DNA from: Sulfurimonas sp.
GTDB taxonomy: Bacteria; Campylobacterota; Campylobacteria; Campylobacterales; Sulfurimonadaceae
Length of the DNA: 64,000 nt
Direction: 5' to 3'
NCBI RefSeq assembly: GCF_026196735.1
Contig: NZ_JAPHUF010000012.1
Location: 124,001 to 188,000 of the forward strand
Each line of letters begins with the position of its first letter. The stretch's first letter is position 1. Under the pieces are notes generated by a model, which ran no database searches, was not told the DNA's origin, and saw nothing but the letters and a program-made list of their open reading frames with translations. Position numbers and translations under genes: made by a program. Below, one piece after another: positions 9,426-17,209 of this stretch.

Positions 9426-9728
9426 ATGTATGTTTTACTTCCAATGGACAGCGAGGATGTTCAAGAAGCAAGTCTGACTAAAATAGACGATGCAAAAGTT
9501 TGGGCACAGTTGCTTATAGAGAGTGGTGAGCTTGTAGAGGTTAACCATAACACAGATAAAGATGCATTTGAGAATTTTTCTGAAGCAGCAGTAGTTATAA
9601 ATGACAATGAATATGTATGGCCCTTTATGGAAAAATCTATGATGGTGCTTGTTGCTCATACTCAAAGAAGTATAGATGATATTGTTGAGGCATATCTTTT
9701 TAAAGAGCTTCACGATTTAGCATACTGA
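9426..9728 (+). CDS. Uncharacterised 100-residue protein downstream of luxS
   Basis: The family is not recognised with certainty. The likely start is the ATG one base after the luxS stop; an earlier ATG at 9399 would overlap luxS. The product is a small acidic cytosolic protein with no signal peptide, membrane segment or cysteine pair. Alternating hydrophobic segments (YVLLPM, AAVVIN, MMVLVAH) and a terminal helix suggest a small alpha/beta fold. A faint resemblance to NifX/NifB-type dinitrogenase cofactor domains (short strands, then a terminal IVEAYLFKEL helix) is only a guess. It is followed 12 bp later by another conserved-looking gene, so it belongs to the luxS transcription unit. Confidence 0.75.
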   Translation: MYVLLPMDSEDVQEASLTKIDDAKVWAQLLIESGELVEVNHNTDKDAFENFSEAAVVINDNEYVWPFMEKSMMVLVAHTQRSIDDIVEAYLFKELHDLAY

Positions 9729-9740
9729 CACAATAAAGTT

Positions 9741-10235
9741 ATGGCAAATTTAAATCAATTTTTGGATCTCTTTAATCCACTTCCGGGCAATCACTACCTT
9801 CAGGTAACGACCTCTCCTGATGAGACGACTCATGCAATGTGCAAAATGTTGAATGATGTCTCCGGAGAGTTGGCTTTGGTTGTTTACTCCGAAGAAGAAG
9901 TTGATTACAGCGATGAATTTCCAGATGCTAAACTTCAATATGTAAAAGACTTTAAAGAGCCATTTCGTGCAATTCCCAGAAATCATGATATTGTAGTGTT
10001 TAAAGATATTTTTCATCTACATGAAAACAAAAATATGATACTAAAAATCGCATATACAACCCTTGCAAATACAGCAAATATAATCATAATGCAAAAAAAA
10101 GGCACTATGGATATCGAAGCTATAAAAGAGATGTTAGAAGAGTTTGAGTTTCGAGCTCCAAATGAGATTGATGTTTTGCCTGAGTATGATTTGGTAATCG
10201 CAAAAAAAATGCACATGTGGGGTAATGGGTTATAG
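9741..10235 (+). CDS. Uncharacterised protein whose 3' end is the integration site of the mobile element
   Basis: This is a 164-residue soluble protein of unknown function with no signal peptide or membrane helix. Strands such as ELALVVYSEEE, HDIVVFKDIF, NIIIMQKK and YDLVIAKK suggest an alpha/beta or Rossmann-like fold. It ends in KKMHMWGNGL. The DNA for MWGNGL and the stop recurs 9 kb away at 19259-19277, where the same reading frame again gives HMWGNGL-stop. The gene is therefore the attachment gene of the adjacent element, which restores its last codons on integration. Promoter and expression are probably shared with luxS. Confidence 0.8.
   Translation: MANLNQFLDLFNPLPGNHYLQVTTSPDETTHAMCKMLNDVSGELALVVYSEEEVDYSDEFPDAKLQYVKDFKEPFRAIPRNHDIVVFKDIFHLHENKNMILKIAYTTLANTANIIIMQKKGTMDIEAIKEMLEEFEFRAPNEIDVLPEYDLVIAKKMHMWGNGL
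10215..10225 (+). repeat. Left attachment core (attL) of the integrated element
   Basis: ATGTGGGGTAA is identical to 19259-19269. Similarity continues outward: 26 of about 31 aligned bases match, including TTATAG covering the host stop codon. The core lies in the last codons of the 9741-10235 gene. Together the two copies define the ends of a roughly 9 kb integrated element. Confidence 0.85.
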
Positions 10236-10244
10236 CTATTTTTT

Positions 10245-10266
10245 AAAAGTCAAACAATTGGCTTTT
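10245..10266 (+). terminator. Stem-loop after the integration gene
   Basis: AAAAGTCAA, loop ACAA, then TTGGCTTTT forms a 9-bp stem with one T-G wobble about 10 bp after the stop. It is a plausible terminator for the luxS transcription unit, located just inside the element. Confidence 0.45.
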
Positions 10267-10305
10267 AATCCCAAAAATATGAGCTTTTTGAATAATTTGT
10301 AATTT

Positions 10306-10365
10306 AATTTTGAACCAATTTAGACCTATTTTATACAAAATAGGTTGTATAAAAAGTTGTATAAT
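10306..10365 (+). repeat. Left arm-site repeat of the element, overlapping the integrase promoter
   Basis: AATTTTGAACCA (10306-10317) is followed 39 bp from its start by two TTGTAT half-sites, six bases apart, ending in TTGTATAAT (10345-10365). The same two modules occur with identical spacing at 19141-19200; the second module matches in 20 of 21 bases. Between them here is a perfect 8-bp inverted repeat (CCTATTTT/AAAATAGG, 10325-10344). The terminal TATAAT can serve as the -10 box of the integrase gene. These are the expected positions of integrase or excisionase arm-binding sites. Confidence 0.7.
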
Positions 10366-10406
10366 TTTTTATATGATGATATACTGCCATTTTTAGGAGT
10401 TTAAAA

Positions 10407-11504
10407 ATGGCAGAAAAAGGTATCTCAACTAAGACATTAAAAGATGGTTCTAAACATTACTATGTAAGATTTATGCACCAAGGTAAAAACTACCCTCCAA
10501 AAAATTTCACTAAATTGTATGGTTGCAGAACTGAGAAGCAAACTTTCGCTAAGCTTCAAGAGATTAAGTTATTGATTTCTCAAGGTAAAGACCCTTTTTC
10601 TTCAAGTGGAAGCACATTAAATGATATTTTTGATACACGATTAAAACAAAAGGTGGAAAACGGAGATTGGACTCATAGTACACCAAAAAATTATTCTTAT
10701 TTTTACAATGCATATATACGAAAATCTATTGGTCATAAAAAAATAGAAAAAATTACATATGATGATTTACTGAAAATACAAAATGGAATGACGCATGTTG
10801 CAAACTCAACAAAAAATACTCTTAAAATGATACTTCGTCCAATTTTTGTTGAGTCAATAAAAAAAGGTGTAATTCATAAGAATGTAGTTGATATGTTAGA
10901 GACATACAATATGCCTGTCCGTGAAAGTTTAGAAGTTCGCACAGATGAAAAGCACCTCGATATAGTTAGGAAGTTATATAATGCAATTCCAAAATATAAA
11001 GCTCTTCAAAAAACACAGCAAGAAGAGGTCCGAATGTTTCTGTATTTAACTTTGCTTACTGCACATAGATATGGAGAATTGTTGAAGTTACGAATTGAAG
11101 ATTGTTATATTGACAAGCGAATGATTATTTCGCCTAAGAGTATTACAAAAACAAAAGAAGATTATAAATTTCCTATACCACAAGAGTTATTGGAATATCT
11201 GAAAAAAATTGAAAGTGGTCTCATTTTTCCTACAATTAAACGAGGTGGTATATATGCTATTTTTCAAAGGTTGGTTAAATTAGCTGGTATTGAGTTGTAC
11301 AATAATAAAAGAATATCATTGCATGATACCAGAAGATTTATGCTTACCATCATGATAAGAGACTTAGATATTGACAGTATGCTGGCAGACACTTGTTTGA
11401 ATCATAAGCAAAGAGGGACTATAAATCACTACCTTTCATTTGTGTATAAAGATATTGAAAAAGCTTATCATCAGTATTGGGAATTAATTAGGAATGATGA
11501 ATAG
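10407..11504 (+). CDS. Tyrosine recombinase / integrase of the element
   Basis: This phage-type tyrosine integrase of 365 residues recombines the element's attP with the 3' end of the neighbouring gene. The N-terminus, about residues 8-35 (LKDGSKHYYVRFMHQGKNY), looks like an arm-binding AP2-like domain, followed by a core-binding helical domain around 70-160. Catalytic residues are visible as Arg in LTAHRYGELLKL, His-x-x-Arg in LHDTRRFML, His in CLNHKQRGT and the nucleophile Tyr in INHYLSF. It is placed 180 bp inside the left core site, the usual arrangement. The likely promoter overlaps an arm-site repeat, suggesting autoregulation. Confidence 0.95.
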   Translation: MAEKGISTKTLKDGSKHYYVRFMHQGKNYPPKNFTKLYGCRTEKQTFAKLQEIKLLISQGKDPFSSSGSTLNDIFDTRLKQKVENGDWTHSTPKNYSYFYNAYIRKSIGHKKIEKITYDDLLKIQNGMTHVANSTKNTLKMILRPIFVESIKKGVIHKNVVDMLETYNMPVRESLEVRTDEKHLDIVRKLYNAIPKYKALQKTQQEEVRMFLYLTLLTAHRYGELLKLRIEDCYIDKRMIISPKSITKTKEDYKFPIPQELLEYLKKIESGLIFPTIKRGGIYAIFQRLVKLAGIELYNNKRISLHDTRRFMLTIMIRDLDIDSMLADTCLNHKQRGTINHYLSFVYKDIEKAYHQYWELIRNDE

Positions 11505-11535
11505 TTCTGTTTAATCGCTTAGCTATTTATTTTGA

Positions 11536-11541
11536 TATAAT
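11536..11541 (+). promoter_or_regulatory. Extended -10 promoter of the kinase cargo operon
   Basis: TTTGATATAAT contains TG-A-TATAAT, a consensus extended -10 element. It lies 53 bp before the ATG at 11594 and would give a leader of about 45 nt. It probably drives the three-gene operon 11594-14352. Confidence 0.55.
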
Positions 11542-11593
11542 AGTAAAAAATAATTTTTATTCAATATATCAATAAAATTTATAAAGGAATAAA

Positions 11594-12316
11594 ATGCAAG
11601 ATATGCTTATCATTAAAGATGATTATATTGATATTGGATTAAAAAGCAGAACAGGAAGGGAAGGTCCTGAATTAGAATTAGTTGAAGAATTTATTCATGA
11701 GATACCTAAAATTTTTAAGCCTAAAAAAAATAAATTAGCACTTTTTATAGAACCTCTAATTGAGGGAGCATACCCTGATATAGTTGTAACGGAATACAAT
11801 CCAAAAATAATTGACACATGGCAAAAAGAACGTAATATACTGAATAATATTGATTTTAAAATTTTTGAAAACCTTAGACAACACAGTGGTTTAACATCTA
11901 CGGAGCTTTTTAAAAATACAAATCATAACTATAAAGTGCTATTGCAATCAATAGAAAAACTATATGATGCAGGCTTAGTGGAGCGAAAACAAGGGAAATG
12001 GAAACCTAAACCATTAAGTGAAACTTATAGTGTCAAAAGATTAGTATCCATTGAAGCCAAAATGAAAGAATGGAAAACTCTTTTAAATCAAGCTGATGCA
12101 AATCAATGGTTTGCGTCAGAATCGTATGCTTTATCCTCTGTTAAAAATCCGAGAGAAAGCACGATTAATAAATTTAAAGACTATGGTGTTGGTTTATATA
12201 GCCTATCAAATCAAAAACTTGTAAAGCTAAACGAAGCAAAAAAACAGTCCCTTCCAAAAAGTTATATGTCTTGGATGTTTAATGAGTGGGTAGGTCGATA
12301 TGTATCTCAAAGTTAG
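11594..12316 (+). CDS. Cargo protein with PD and ExK motifs flanking a winged helix (possible nuclease/regulator)
   Basis: No named family is recognised. The 240-residue protein has three visible parts. The N-terminus (about 1-75) ends in ALFIEPLIEGAYPDIVV, where the PD is preceded by strand-like residues. The middle (about 88-138) reads as a winged helix: FKIFENLRQHSG, SLTSTELF-like recognition residues and LYDAGLVERKQGKWKP. The C-terminal part has SIEAKMKEWKTLLNQADANQWF, an E-x-K followed by W and Q as in PD-(D/E)xK enzymes. A nuclease-type fold with an inserted winged helix is an inference; a transcription regulator is the alternative. It heads the operon with the kinase and the 393-residue protein, with the kinase start 8 bp after its stop. 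Confidence 0.7.
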   Translation: MQDMLIIKDDYIDIGLKSRTGREGPELELVEEFIHEIPKIFKPKKNKLALFIEPLIEGAYPDIVVTEYNPKIIDTWQKERNILNNIDFKIFENLRQHSGLTSTELFKNTNHNYKVLLQSIEKLYDAGLVERKQGKWKPKPLSETYSVKRLVSIEAKMKEWKTLLNQADANQWFASESYALSSVKNPRESTINKFKDYGVGLYSLSNQKLVKLNEAKKQSLPKSYMSWMFNEWVGRYVSQS

Positions 12317-12324
12317 GTTCAAGA

Positions 12325-13164
12325 ATGATTGATAACAGTTGCTTAGAAGAGATAGGTTTAAGTGAATGCCAAAAGCTTAAAGAAGCAGGGCAGAAAGTAG
12401 TTTATAAAGCTAATTCGAAAGAGTTTGGAACTGTTATCGTTAAAGTTATGAAACCAAATCAAGACTTGAGAAGAGTTTTGCGAGAAATTGATATTGTTAA
12501 AAATATTGAAGAACTCAATACATCTAAAATATTCAAGAATGATTCTTTAACATGCAATGGTGTTGATTATCTTTATGTAATTGAAGAATTTATATCTGGG
12601 GAAAATTTAAAAGATTACATTAGCCGTGTTGGCACTATAGATTTTGATGAAGTATGCAAGTTTTTAAATACTATGTTAGATGAACTTGTTATATTAGAAA
12701 AAAACAACTTTGTACACAGAGATATAAAACCAGACAATATTATGAGAGATGAGGAAGGCAACTTTATTCTCATTGATTATGGAATAGCACGAGATTTATC
12801 AGGAACCTCTTACACTGATACAGAATCGGCAACTGGTCCTGCGACAATTGCCTATGCTCCAATGGAACAAATAGACAATGAAAAAGAAAATATTAGTAGT
12901 CAAGTAGATTTATATTCCTTGTCATTGGTTGCCTATGAAATGATAAGTGGTATAAACCCATTTTCAGATGGATGTAGCACAATATCACAAGTTATTCGAA
13001 AAATAGACAAAGGAAATTTTGAGTTTTTAAAAAATGAACACTTTAATGAAATGCTCGAATTTATTCATACCAATATGAATAGATATAGAACAAAAAGAGC
13101 AGAGAGTGCAAGTTATGCCAGAGAGTGGTTTGATGATATATATACTAACTTATGTAGGGAGTAA
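12325..13164 (+). CDS. Eukaryotic-type Ser/Thr protein kinase in element cargo
   Basis: This is a cytosolic protein kinase of about 279 residues consisting of the kinase domain only, without a membrane anchor or PASTA repeats. The start is taken as the ATG at 12325, just after the upstream stop; the open frame from 12286 overlaps the previous gene. Motifs are the lysine in TVIVKVMKP, the hinge YVIEEFISGENL, catalytic loop NFVHRDIKPDNIM, LIDYGIARD in place of DFG, a Thr/Ser-rich activation loop, AYAPMEQ in place of APE, and DLYSLSLVAYEMISGINPF. All catalytic residues are present, so it is probably active. A PP2C phosphatase encoded nearby is the natural antagonist. Confidence 0.92.
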   Translation: MIDNSCLEEIGLSECQKLKEAGQKVVYKANSKEFGTVIVKVMKPNQDLRRVLREIDIVKNIEELNTSKIFKNDSLTCNGVDYLYVIEEFISGENLKDYISRVGTIDFDEVCKFLNTMLDELVILEKNNFVHRDIKPDNIMRDEEGNFILIDYGIARDLSGTSYTDTESATGPATIAYAPMEQIDNEKENISSQVDLYSLSLVAYEMISGINPFSDGCSTISQVIRKIDKGNFEFLKNEHFNEMLEFIHTNMNRYRTKRAESASYAREWFDDIYTNLCRE

Positions 13165-13170
13165 TAACTG

Positions 13171-14352
13171 ATGGATTTATATTTACAACTTGGTCATGGA
13201 ATGATGGGCTATTGCAAGGAACTCATAACTAAATGGGGGGAAGGTACAGTTATACTAAGCCCAAGAGATTTAACAGAAGCACAAACAAAAAAATTTTCCA
13301 ATGAACTTCTTAAACTTAACGGTAAAACTTTATTTGACCCTCAATACTATAATCCAAGGGCAGACCATCATAAATTAACAGAATGGACTCATTGGTTCGA
13401 TGATTTTGATACATCATTACTTTCTGATAATGCATTTTTGGAAAGTAAGTTTCAAGAGATTAAGCATATCAATGATTATTGTCATACGTCAGCTTACATA
13501 ATTCCCTCACGTATTTGTGAAGAACCTGATAAACGATGGAAGCAAGAACAAGAGTCATCTATTGAAAGAGCTATTCATGTTTTTGATGATAAAGAAAAAT
13601 ATTTAACAATAGCATTGTCATTTGATGTTCTTACGAACGAGAAAAGCATTGAAAAAATTATTGACATGTCTTCAAGTTGGGATATTGATGGTTATTATGT
13701 AGTGCCTGGAGGCGATTATTTAGAAGAAGATTCTTACTGGTTAATGAATCTTGCCCAACTTGTAGCAGGTTTAAAACTTCAAGATAAAAAAGTTATTGTT
13801 GGCTATAGCAATCATCAAATGTTATCATTGGCTTGTGCAAATGTAGATGCTATTGCTTCTGGAACATTTTTAAATATTAGAAGTTTTAGTGCAGGTAAAT
13901 TTGACAATCCTGATTCTGATGCGGTTAGCAGAAGGTCAGTTTGGTATTATTGCCCTCAAACATTATCTGAGTATGGAAAAAGAGCTTTAGACAGGGCTTA
14001 TGACTATGATGTATTAGATGATTTAAAGCCATTTGGAAAGATTAATAAATATGTAAAAATATTATTTAGCGGAGCAAAGCCATCTACTGTAGAATTTGGT
14101 GACTCATTAGCTTTTAAACATTATCTTTTAACACTAAAAGAACAATGTCTTTTGGCGAAGAGAGACACTTTTGAAAAAACAATAGATTATCATCAAACAT
14201 TATCGGATAATGCTTCTGACCTAATACGAAAATTAGAAAAAAATGGCGTTAGAGATGCAAAGAGAAGCTTTAGCAATATAGTAGAAGTCTATCAAGATAC
14301 ACTTTTTAAGCTCAAAAAAGAAAGAGGGGCTTTACTTAAAAGAAAATGGTAA
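13171..14352 (+). CDS. Unrecognised 393-residue cargo protein, possibly TIM-barrel-like
   Basis: The family is not recognised. The protein is soluble and starts LYLQLGHGMMGYCKELI, followed by GTVILSPRDLT and TLFDPQYYNPRADHHKL. Later segments (YLTIALSFDVL, DGYYVVPGGDYLEED, KKVIVGYSNHQML, VDAIASGTFLNIRSF) alternate strand and helix like a beta/alpha barrel. The last 80 residues are a Lys-rich, probably coiled helix. Several conserved-looking polar clusters (HGMMG, PRADHHK, GYSNHQ) could form an active site. It is the third gene of the kinase operon, with a 6 bp gap, and ends 2 bp from the converging PP2C gene. An enzyme acting on a nucleotide, base or tRNA is only a guess. Confidence 0.75.
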   Translation: MDLYLQLGHGMMGYCKELITKWGEGTVILSPRDLTEAQTKKFSNELLKLNGKTLFDPQYYNPRADHHKLTEWTHWFDDFDTSLLSDNAFLESKFQEIKHINDYCHTSAYIIPSRICEEPDKRWKQEQESSIERAIHVFDDKEKYLTIALSFDVLTNEKSIEKIIDMSSSWDIDGYYVVPGGDYLEEDSYWLMNLAQLVAGLKLQDKKVIVGYSNHQMLSLACANVDAIASGTFLNIRSFSAGKFDNPDSDAVSRRSVWYYCPQTLSEYGKRALDRAYDYDVLDDLKPFGKINKYVKILFSGAKPSTVEFGDSLAFKHYLLTLKEQCLLAKRDTFEKTIDYHQTLSDNASDLIRKLEKNGVRDAKRSFSNIVEVYQDTLFKLKKERGALLKRKW

Positions 14353-14354
14353 TA

Positions 14355-15086
14355 TCATTCATTATCAATGATAATAACACTAATATCATCTTTTGAGTTA
14401 TTTGCCTTTGCCTGTTCTATAAGTTTATCAATATTAGTCTGCATATTTTTAGAATCAATCAAGACTTCTTTTATGTTATTCTCTTTCATATAGTCATGAA
14501 TACCATCTGATGTAAGCAATAATTTTTCCCCTGACTCAAAGCTATTTTTATACACATCTATACGAATTTCATCATTAGCACCAAGTGACTGCAAAATAAT
14601 ATTCTTTTTAGGATGACTGAACCTCATATCTTCACTTATAACACCATCATCTATAAGTTTTTGAGTATAAGTATGGTCATTAGTAAGTTGAACAAGATTG
14701 TTCTGGGATGTAAGTTTGTAAACTCTTGTATCTCCTATATGATATATTGTGATTTTTTCATCTATTGCGAAAACAATAGAGAACACTGTTGAAGCTTTAC
14801 CATTATATTTTTTTAAAAGTTCTTGATTAGTGTTTTTGATGATATTTAAAATAATTTGATGGGATAAAATATTTGAATTCTTACTTAGATTTTCCAGTAA
14901 TACTCTTGAGGCAATATCTCCAAACTCACTACTTCCAACACCGTCAGCTATGGCAACAATAAAATGATTTTTTGATAATTGTTGCTTCTTTTCTTCATTT
15001 TGAGACACAAAGGAGTTAATTAAAAAACAATCATCATTTTTCGTTTTATATTTTCCATGTTGTGTTTTTCCGTAAAATTTAAACAT
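14355..15086 (-). CDS. PP2C-family Ser/Thr protein phosphatase in element cargo
   Basis: This is a metal-dependent protein phosphatase of 243 residues that would remove phosphate from Ser/Thr residues, probably counteracting the neighbouring kinase. Visible PP2C motifs are KTKNDDCFL, FIVAIADGVGSSEFGDIAS, the STVFSIVF strand, IYHIGDTRVYKL, LTNDHTYTQKLIDDG, KLLLTSDGIHDYM and SKDDISVIII, giving the full set of metal-binding aspartates. The length matches the bacterial PrpC/Stp catalytic domain with no extra domains. It is in an opposite-strand pair with the DUF4145 gene, 2 bp apart, and converges tail-to-tail with the kinase operon. Confidence 0.93.
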   Translation of the reverse strand: MFKFYGKTQHGKYKTKNDDCFLINSFVSQNEEKKQQLSKNHFIVAIADGVGSSEFGDIASRVLLENLSKNSNILSHQIILNIIKNTNQELLKKYNGKASTVFSIVFAIDEKITIYHIGDTRVYKLTSQNNLVQLTNDHTYTQKLIDDGVISEDMRFSHPKKNIILQSLGANDEIRIDVYKNSFESGEKLLLTSDGIHDYMKENNIKEVLIDSKNMQTNIDKLIEQAKANNSKDDISVIIIDNE

Positions 15087-15088
15087 TA

Positions 15089-15850
15089 TTATACCCCCTT
15101 CTTAGTATTGATTTTTTTAGCCAACTTTTTAACATGTACATGCTTATTATCAAATAATTCTTCTAAAACAAAAGAAAGCATATCATAGCCATCAAAAACA
15201 TCATCAATTTTCATATCTTCATCACAATGACTACCTGCATTACCAAGCCATTTTATGGCTAAACATATATCTTTAATTTTTTTATATTTTACAGGTAATA
15301 ATTCAATTCTTTGATGAAGATTTAGTCGTTGTCTACGTCTGCCAATTCTAACATTAAATTGTTTAATTTTTAAATGAGTTAGTAGACATTCTACTGCAAT
15401 CCTAACCTGATTAGCTGAAGCAGATTTATTTATTAAAACTGTGGAAAAAGAATTCTCAATAGCTTTTTTTACACTCTCTGGTGCTTCATTAGGTATTTTA
15501 AAAATTTGTAATGTTGGATGAAAAAACAATGGTCTATAGTATGCAACATATTCATAATCATGTTGTCCTTCTTGATTATAAAAGTATTCCTGTTCAAGAT
15601 ATCCATAACCAGAGCTTGCAACAGATTCTTGGCATTTTGAGTTTGTACATGTAAACATCGCTGTATAGGTTAACATAGCCATCTCTGGGTCAAACCATTC
15701 TTCATTCCATCCTCTTTTAGTTCCGCCCGTATCCTCTGAAATAAAATGCTTCTCACTACTGTGCAATACACCATTTAAACAACTTGGACATATCCAGTTT
15801 GGAATGTTGTCTTTTGTAAATTTTTTTTTATATGGAGTTCTGTCAATCAT
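15089..15850 (-). CDS. Zinc-ribbon DUF4145 protein in element cargo
   Basis: The protein is about 253 residues. The start is set at the ATG at 15850; a TTG at 15871 is an alternative. The N-terminal third has cysteine pairs (ICPSCLNG and FTCTNSKCQE) that look like a split zinc ribbon. The C-terminal half matches the DUF4145 pattern: RIAVECLLTHLKI, LHQRIELLP, then ICLAIKWLGNAGSHCDEDM. DUF4145 proteins are often found next to restriction, defence or nuclease genes, but their biochemistry is unclear. It is the first gene of the operon with the PP2C gene, suggesting that it is either a target of the phosphatase or part of the same complex. Confidence 0.8.
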   Translation of the reverse strand: MIDRTPYKKKFTKDNIPNWICPSCLNGVLHSSEKHFISEDTGGTKRGWNEEWFDPEMAMLTYTAMFTCTNSKCQESVASSGYGYLEQEYFYNQEGQHDYEYVAYYRPLFFHPTLQIFKIPNEAPESVKKAIENSFSTVLINKSASANQVRIAVECLLTHLKIKQFNVRIGRRRQRLNLHQRIELLPVKYKKIKDICLAIKWLGNAGSHCDEDMKIDDVFDGYDMLSFVLEELFDNKHVHVKKLAKKINTKKGV

Positions 15851-15978
15851 TATTTTAAGTGCCTTATTCAATACCGCAATCTATCTAAATCTTAATTATT
15901 ATTTAGTAAATTATAGCTAAAACAATTAACATTAGGTTGTTTCATACTTTAACTCTCTTATTAAAGTAATAGTATTCT

Positions 15979-16749
15979 TTATTGTGTAGTTATGCACGGT
16001 TTTTGAATATTTACATATATAGCCATATTTTTTACAGTTATATATTTGTCTGATGGTCTATCCATATTTCTTACTATTTTTATATTGCCTTCTTTAATTT
16101 GTTCTAAGATGTAATCATATCTTTCGTATGTTTCTAAAGCATTCCATATAGAATAGTATCTACTTGATAAATATTGATATAAAAACTTTATTACATAGTT
16201 GGGAATAATCTTTCGTGAGCAACTATATAGAGGCTGTTTATAATAGAGCTGTTTTTTGTTTAGTTCATATTTAACATTAAAATTTGCAAGCTTATATTCT
16301 TTGACTGCATAATCATAATTTGTGTCTTCTTTTTCAGGAATTGTCACATCACTATTTGTTGTCTTCATCTTTAAATCCATATATTTGACTGCTTCTTCAA
16401 TTGGTGCAATATCATCGTAAAAGAATTGAATGTGCAGATGAGGGTTAAAAAGCTTAGTTAATGCTCCTTGGTCTCGTCCAAGTTCAATATTTGCAAAATA
16501 CTGTACTTTTTGATTTGCATATACTTTTCTCCGAAGGATAGAGTTTAGTTTTTTCATCAATCCTTGACGGTACTCTTTTAACGTACTAATACGCTCATCA
16601 CCTATAGTAACTGTAACAAGTGCTTTTTGTCTATGTCTATTCTCTGCATATAAAGCATAATATGTTGCCAAGATAGTTCTATGCTTCTTTTTAATATCTT
16701 TAATATTAATTGAGTTTTGTCTGTTTTTCTTTATAATAGTTGTGTTCAT
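15979..16749 (-). CDS. HUH-motif Rep-like protein (possible rolling-circle initiator)
   Basis: This is a 256-residue basic protein with LFNPHLHIQFFYDD, the His-hydrophobic-His metal-binding motif of HUH endonucleases, around residue 100. Downstream tyrosines (YDYAVKEYKLA or the YERYDYI region) could be the nucleophile. HUH proteins nick one DNA strand for rolling-circle replication or transfer. Because a MobV relaxase is encoded next door, this one is more likely the replication initiator of the excised circle. Named plasmid Rep families are not matched with confidence. It is the last gene of the mobilisation block read leftward. Confidence 0.7.
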   Translation of the reverse strand: MNTTIIKKNRQNSINIKDIKKKHRTILATYYALYAENRHRQKALVTVTIGDERISTLKEYRQGLMKKLNSILRRKVYANQKVQYFANIELGRDQGALTKLFNPHLHIQFFYDDIAPIEEAVKYMDLKMKTTNSDVTIPEKEDTNYDYAVKEYKLANFNVKYELNKKQLYYKQPLYSCSRKIIPNYVIKFLYQYLSSRYYSIWNALETYERYDYILEQIKEGNIKIVRNMDRPSDKYITVKNMAIYVNIQKPCITTQ

Positions 16750-16797
16750 GTAATATTTTGCTCAGAAGGTTAGAAGTCTGAGCAATCTCCCTTTTAT

Positions 16798-17193
16798 CTA
16801 TTTATCAATTTTTAAATTTCCACTTTTAGATTTTAAATCTTTGATTATTGTTTCATTCTTGTTATTCTGTTCTTGTTTAGCTATTCTCTCCTGTTCAGCA
16901 AGAAAATATTTTTTATCTCTATATTCTTCATCTATTTCTTGAAGCTCCTGTTGTCGTTGTTGAATCTGAGCCATAACTTTTATATTGCTGTCTTTTAACT
17001 GTTCCTTATGCTCCGTCATATTATAAATTTGATAAGCATTTGAAAGCTGGGTCTTATGATGTTTCATTAAGTTTTTAATCTCTTCTAAAACCTGTTTTGT
17101 ATTAAACTCAAGATGATTATTTTTAGAAATCCATCCTGCAAAAAATGATGTTATAGCTATAGTTAGTATTATTAATAGTGTTGTTGTTTCCAT
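16798..17193 (-). CDS. Membrane-anchored coiled-coil protein of the mobilisation block
   Basis: This is a small protein of 131 residues with one N-terminal transmembrane helix (about residues 5-22, TLLIILTIAITSFFAGWI) followed by about 100 residues of charged, Gln/Glu/Lys-rich helix, very likely a coiled coil (QIQQRQQELQEIDEEYRDKK). A GGAGA ribosome binding site precedes the ATG. It lies between the relaxase and Rep-like genes, only 16 bp after the relaxase stop. By position it may be an accessory mobilisation protein that brings the relaxosome to the membrane, like small MobB/MbeB-type proteins. That role is inferred from context alone. Confidence 0.7.
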   Translation of the reverse strand: METTTLLIILTIAITSFFAGWISKNNHLEFNTKQVLEEIKNLMKHHKTQLSNAYQIYNMTEHKEQLKDSNIKVMAQIQQRQQELQEIDEEYRDKKYFLAEQERIAKQEQNNKNETIIKDLKSKSGNLKIDK

Positions 17194-17209
17194 ATTTATG
17201 TCTCCAGAA

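Noticed and set aside
13171-14352. DpdA-type tRNA-guanine transglycosylase-like DNA modification enzyme
   Set aside because: Only a general barrel-like strand pattern is seen. The expected catalytic aspartate and zinc cysteine motifs are missing, so no such call is made. queE and queD elsewhere belong to the ordinary queuosine pathway.
11594-15086. TerY-P (tellurium/phospho-signalling triad) system
   Set aside because: The kinase and PP2C are present, but no vWA-domain protein is encoded nearby and the other members do not match.
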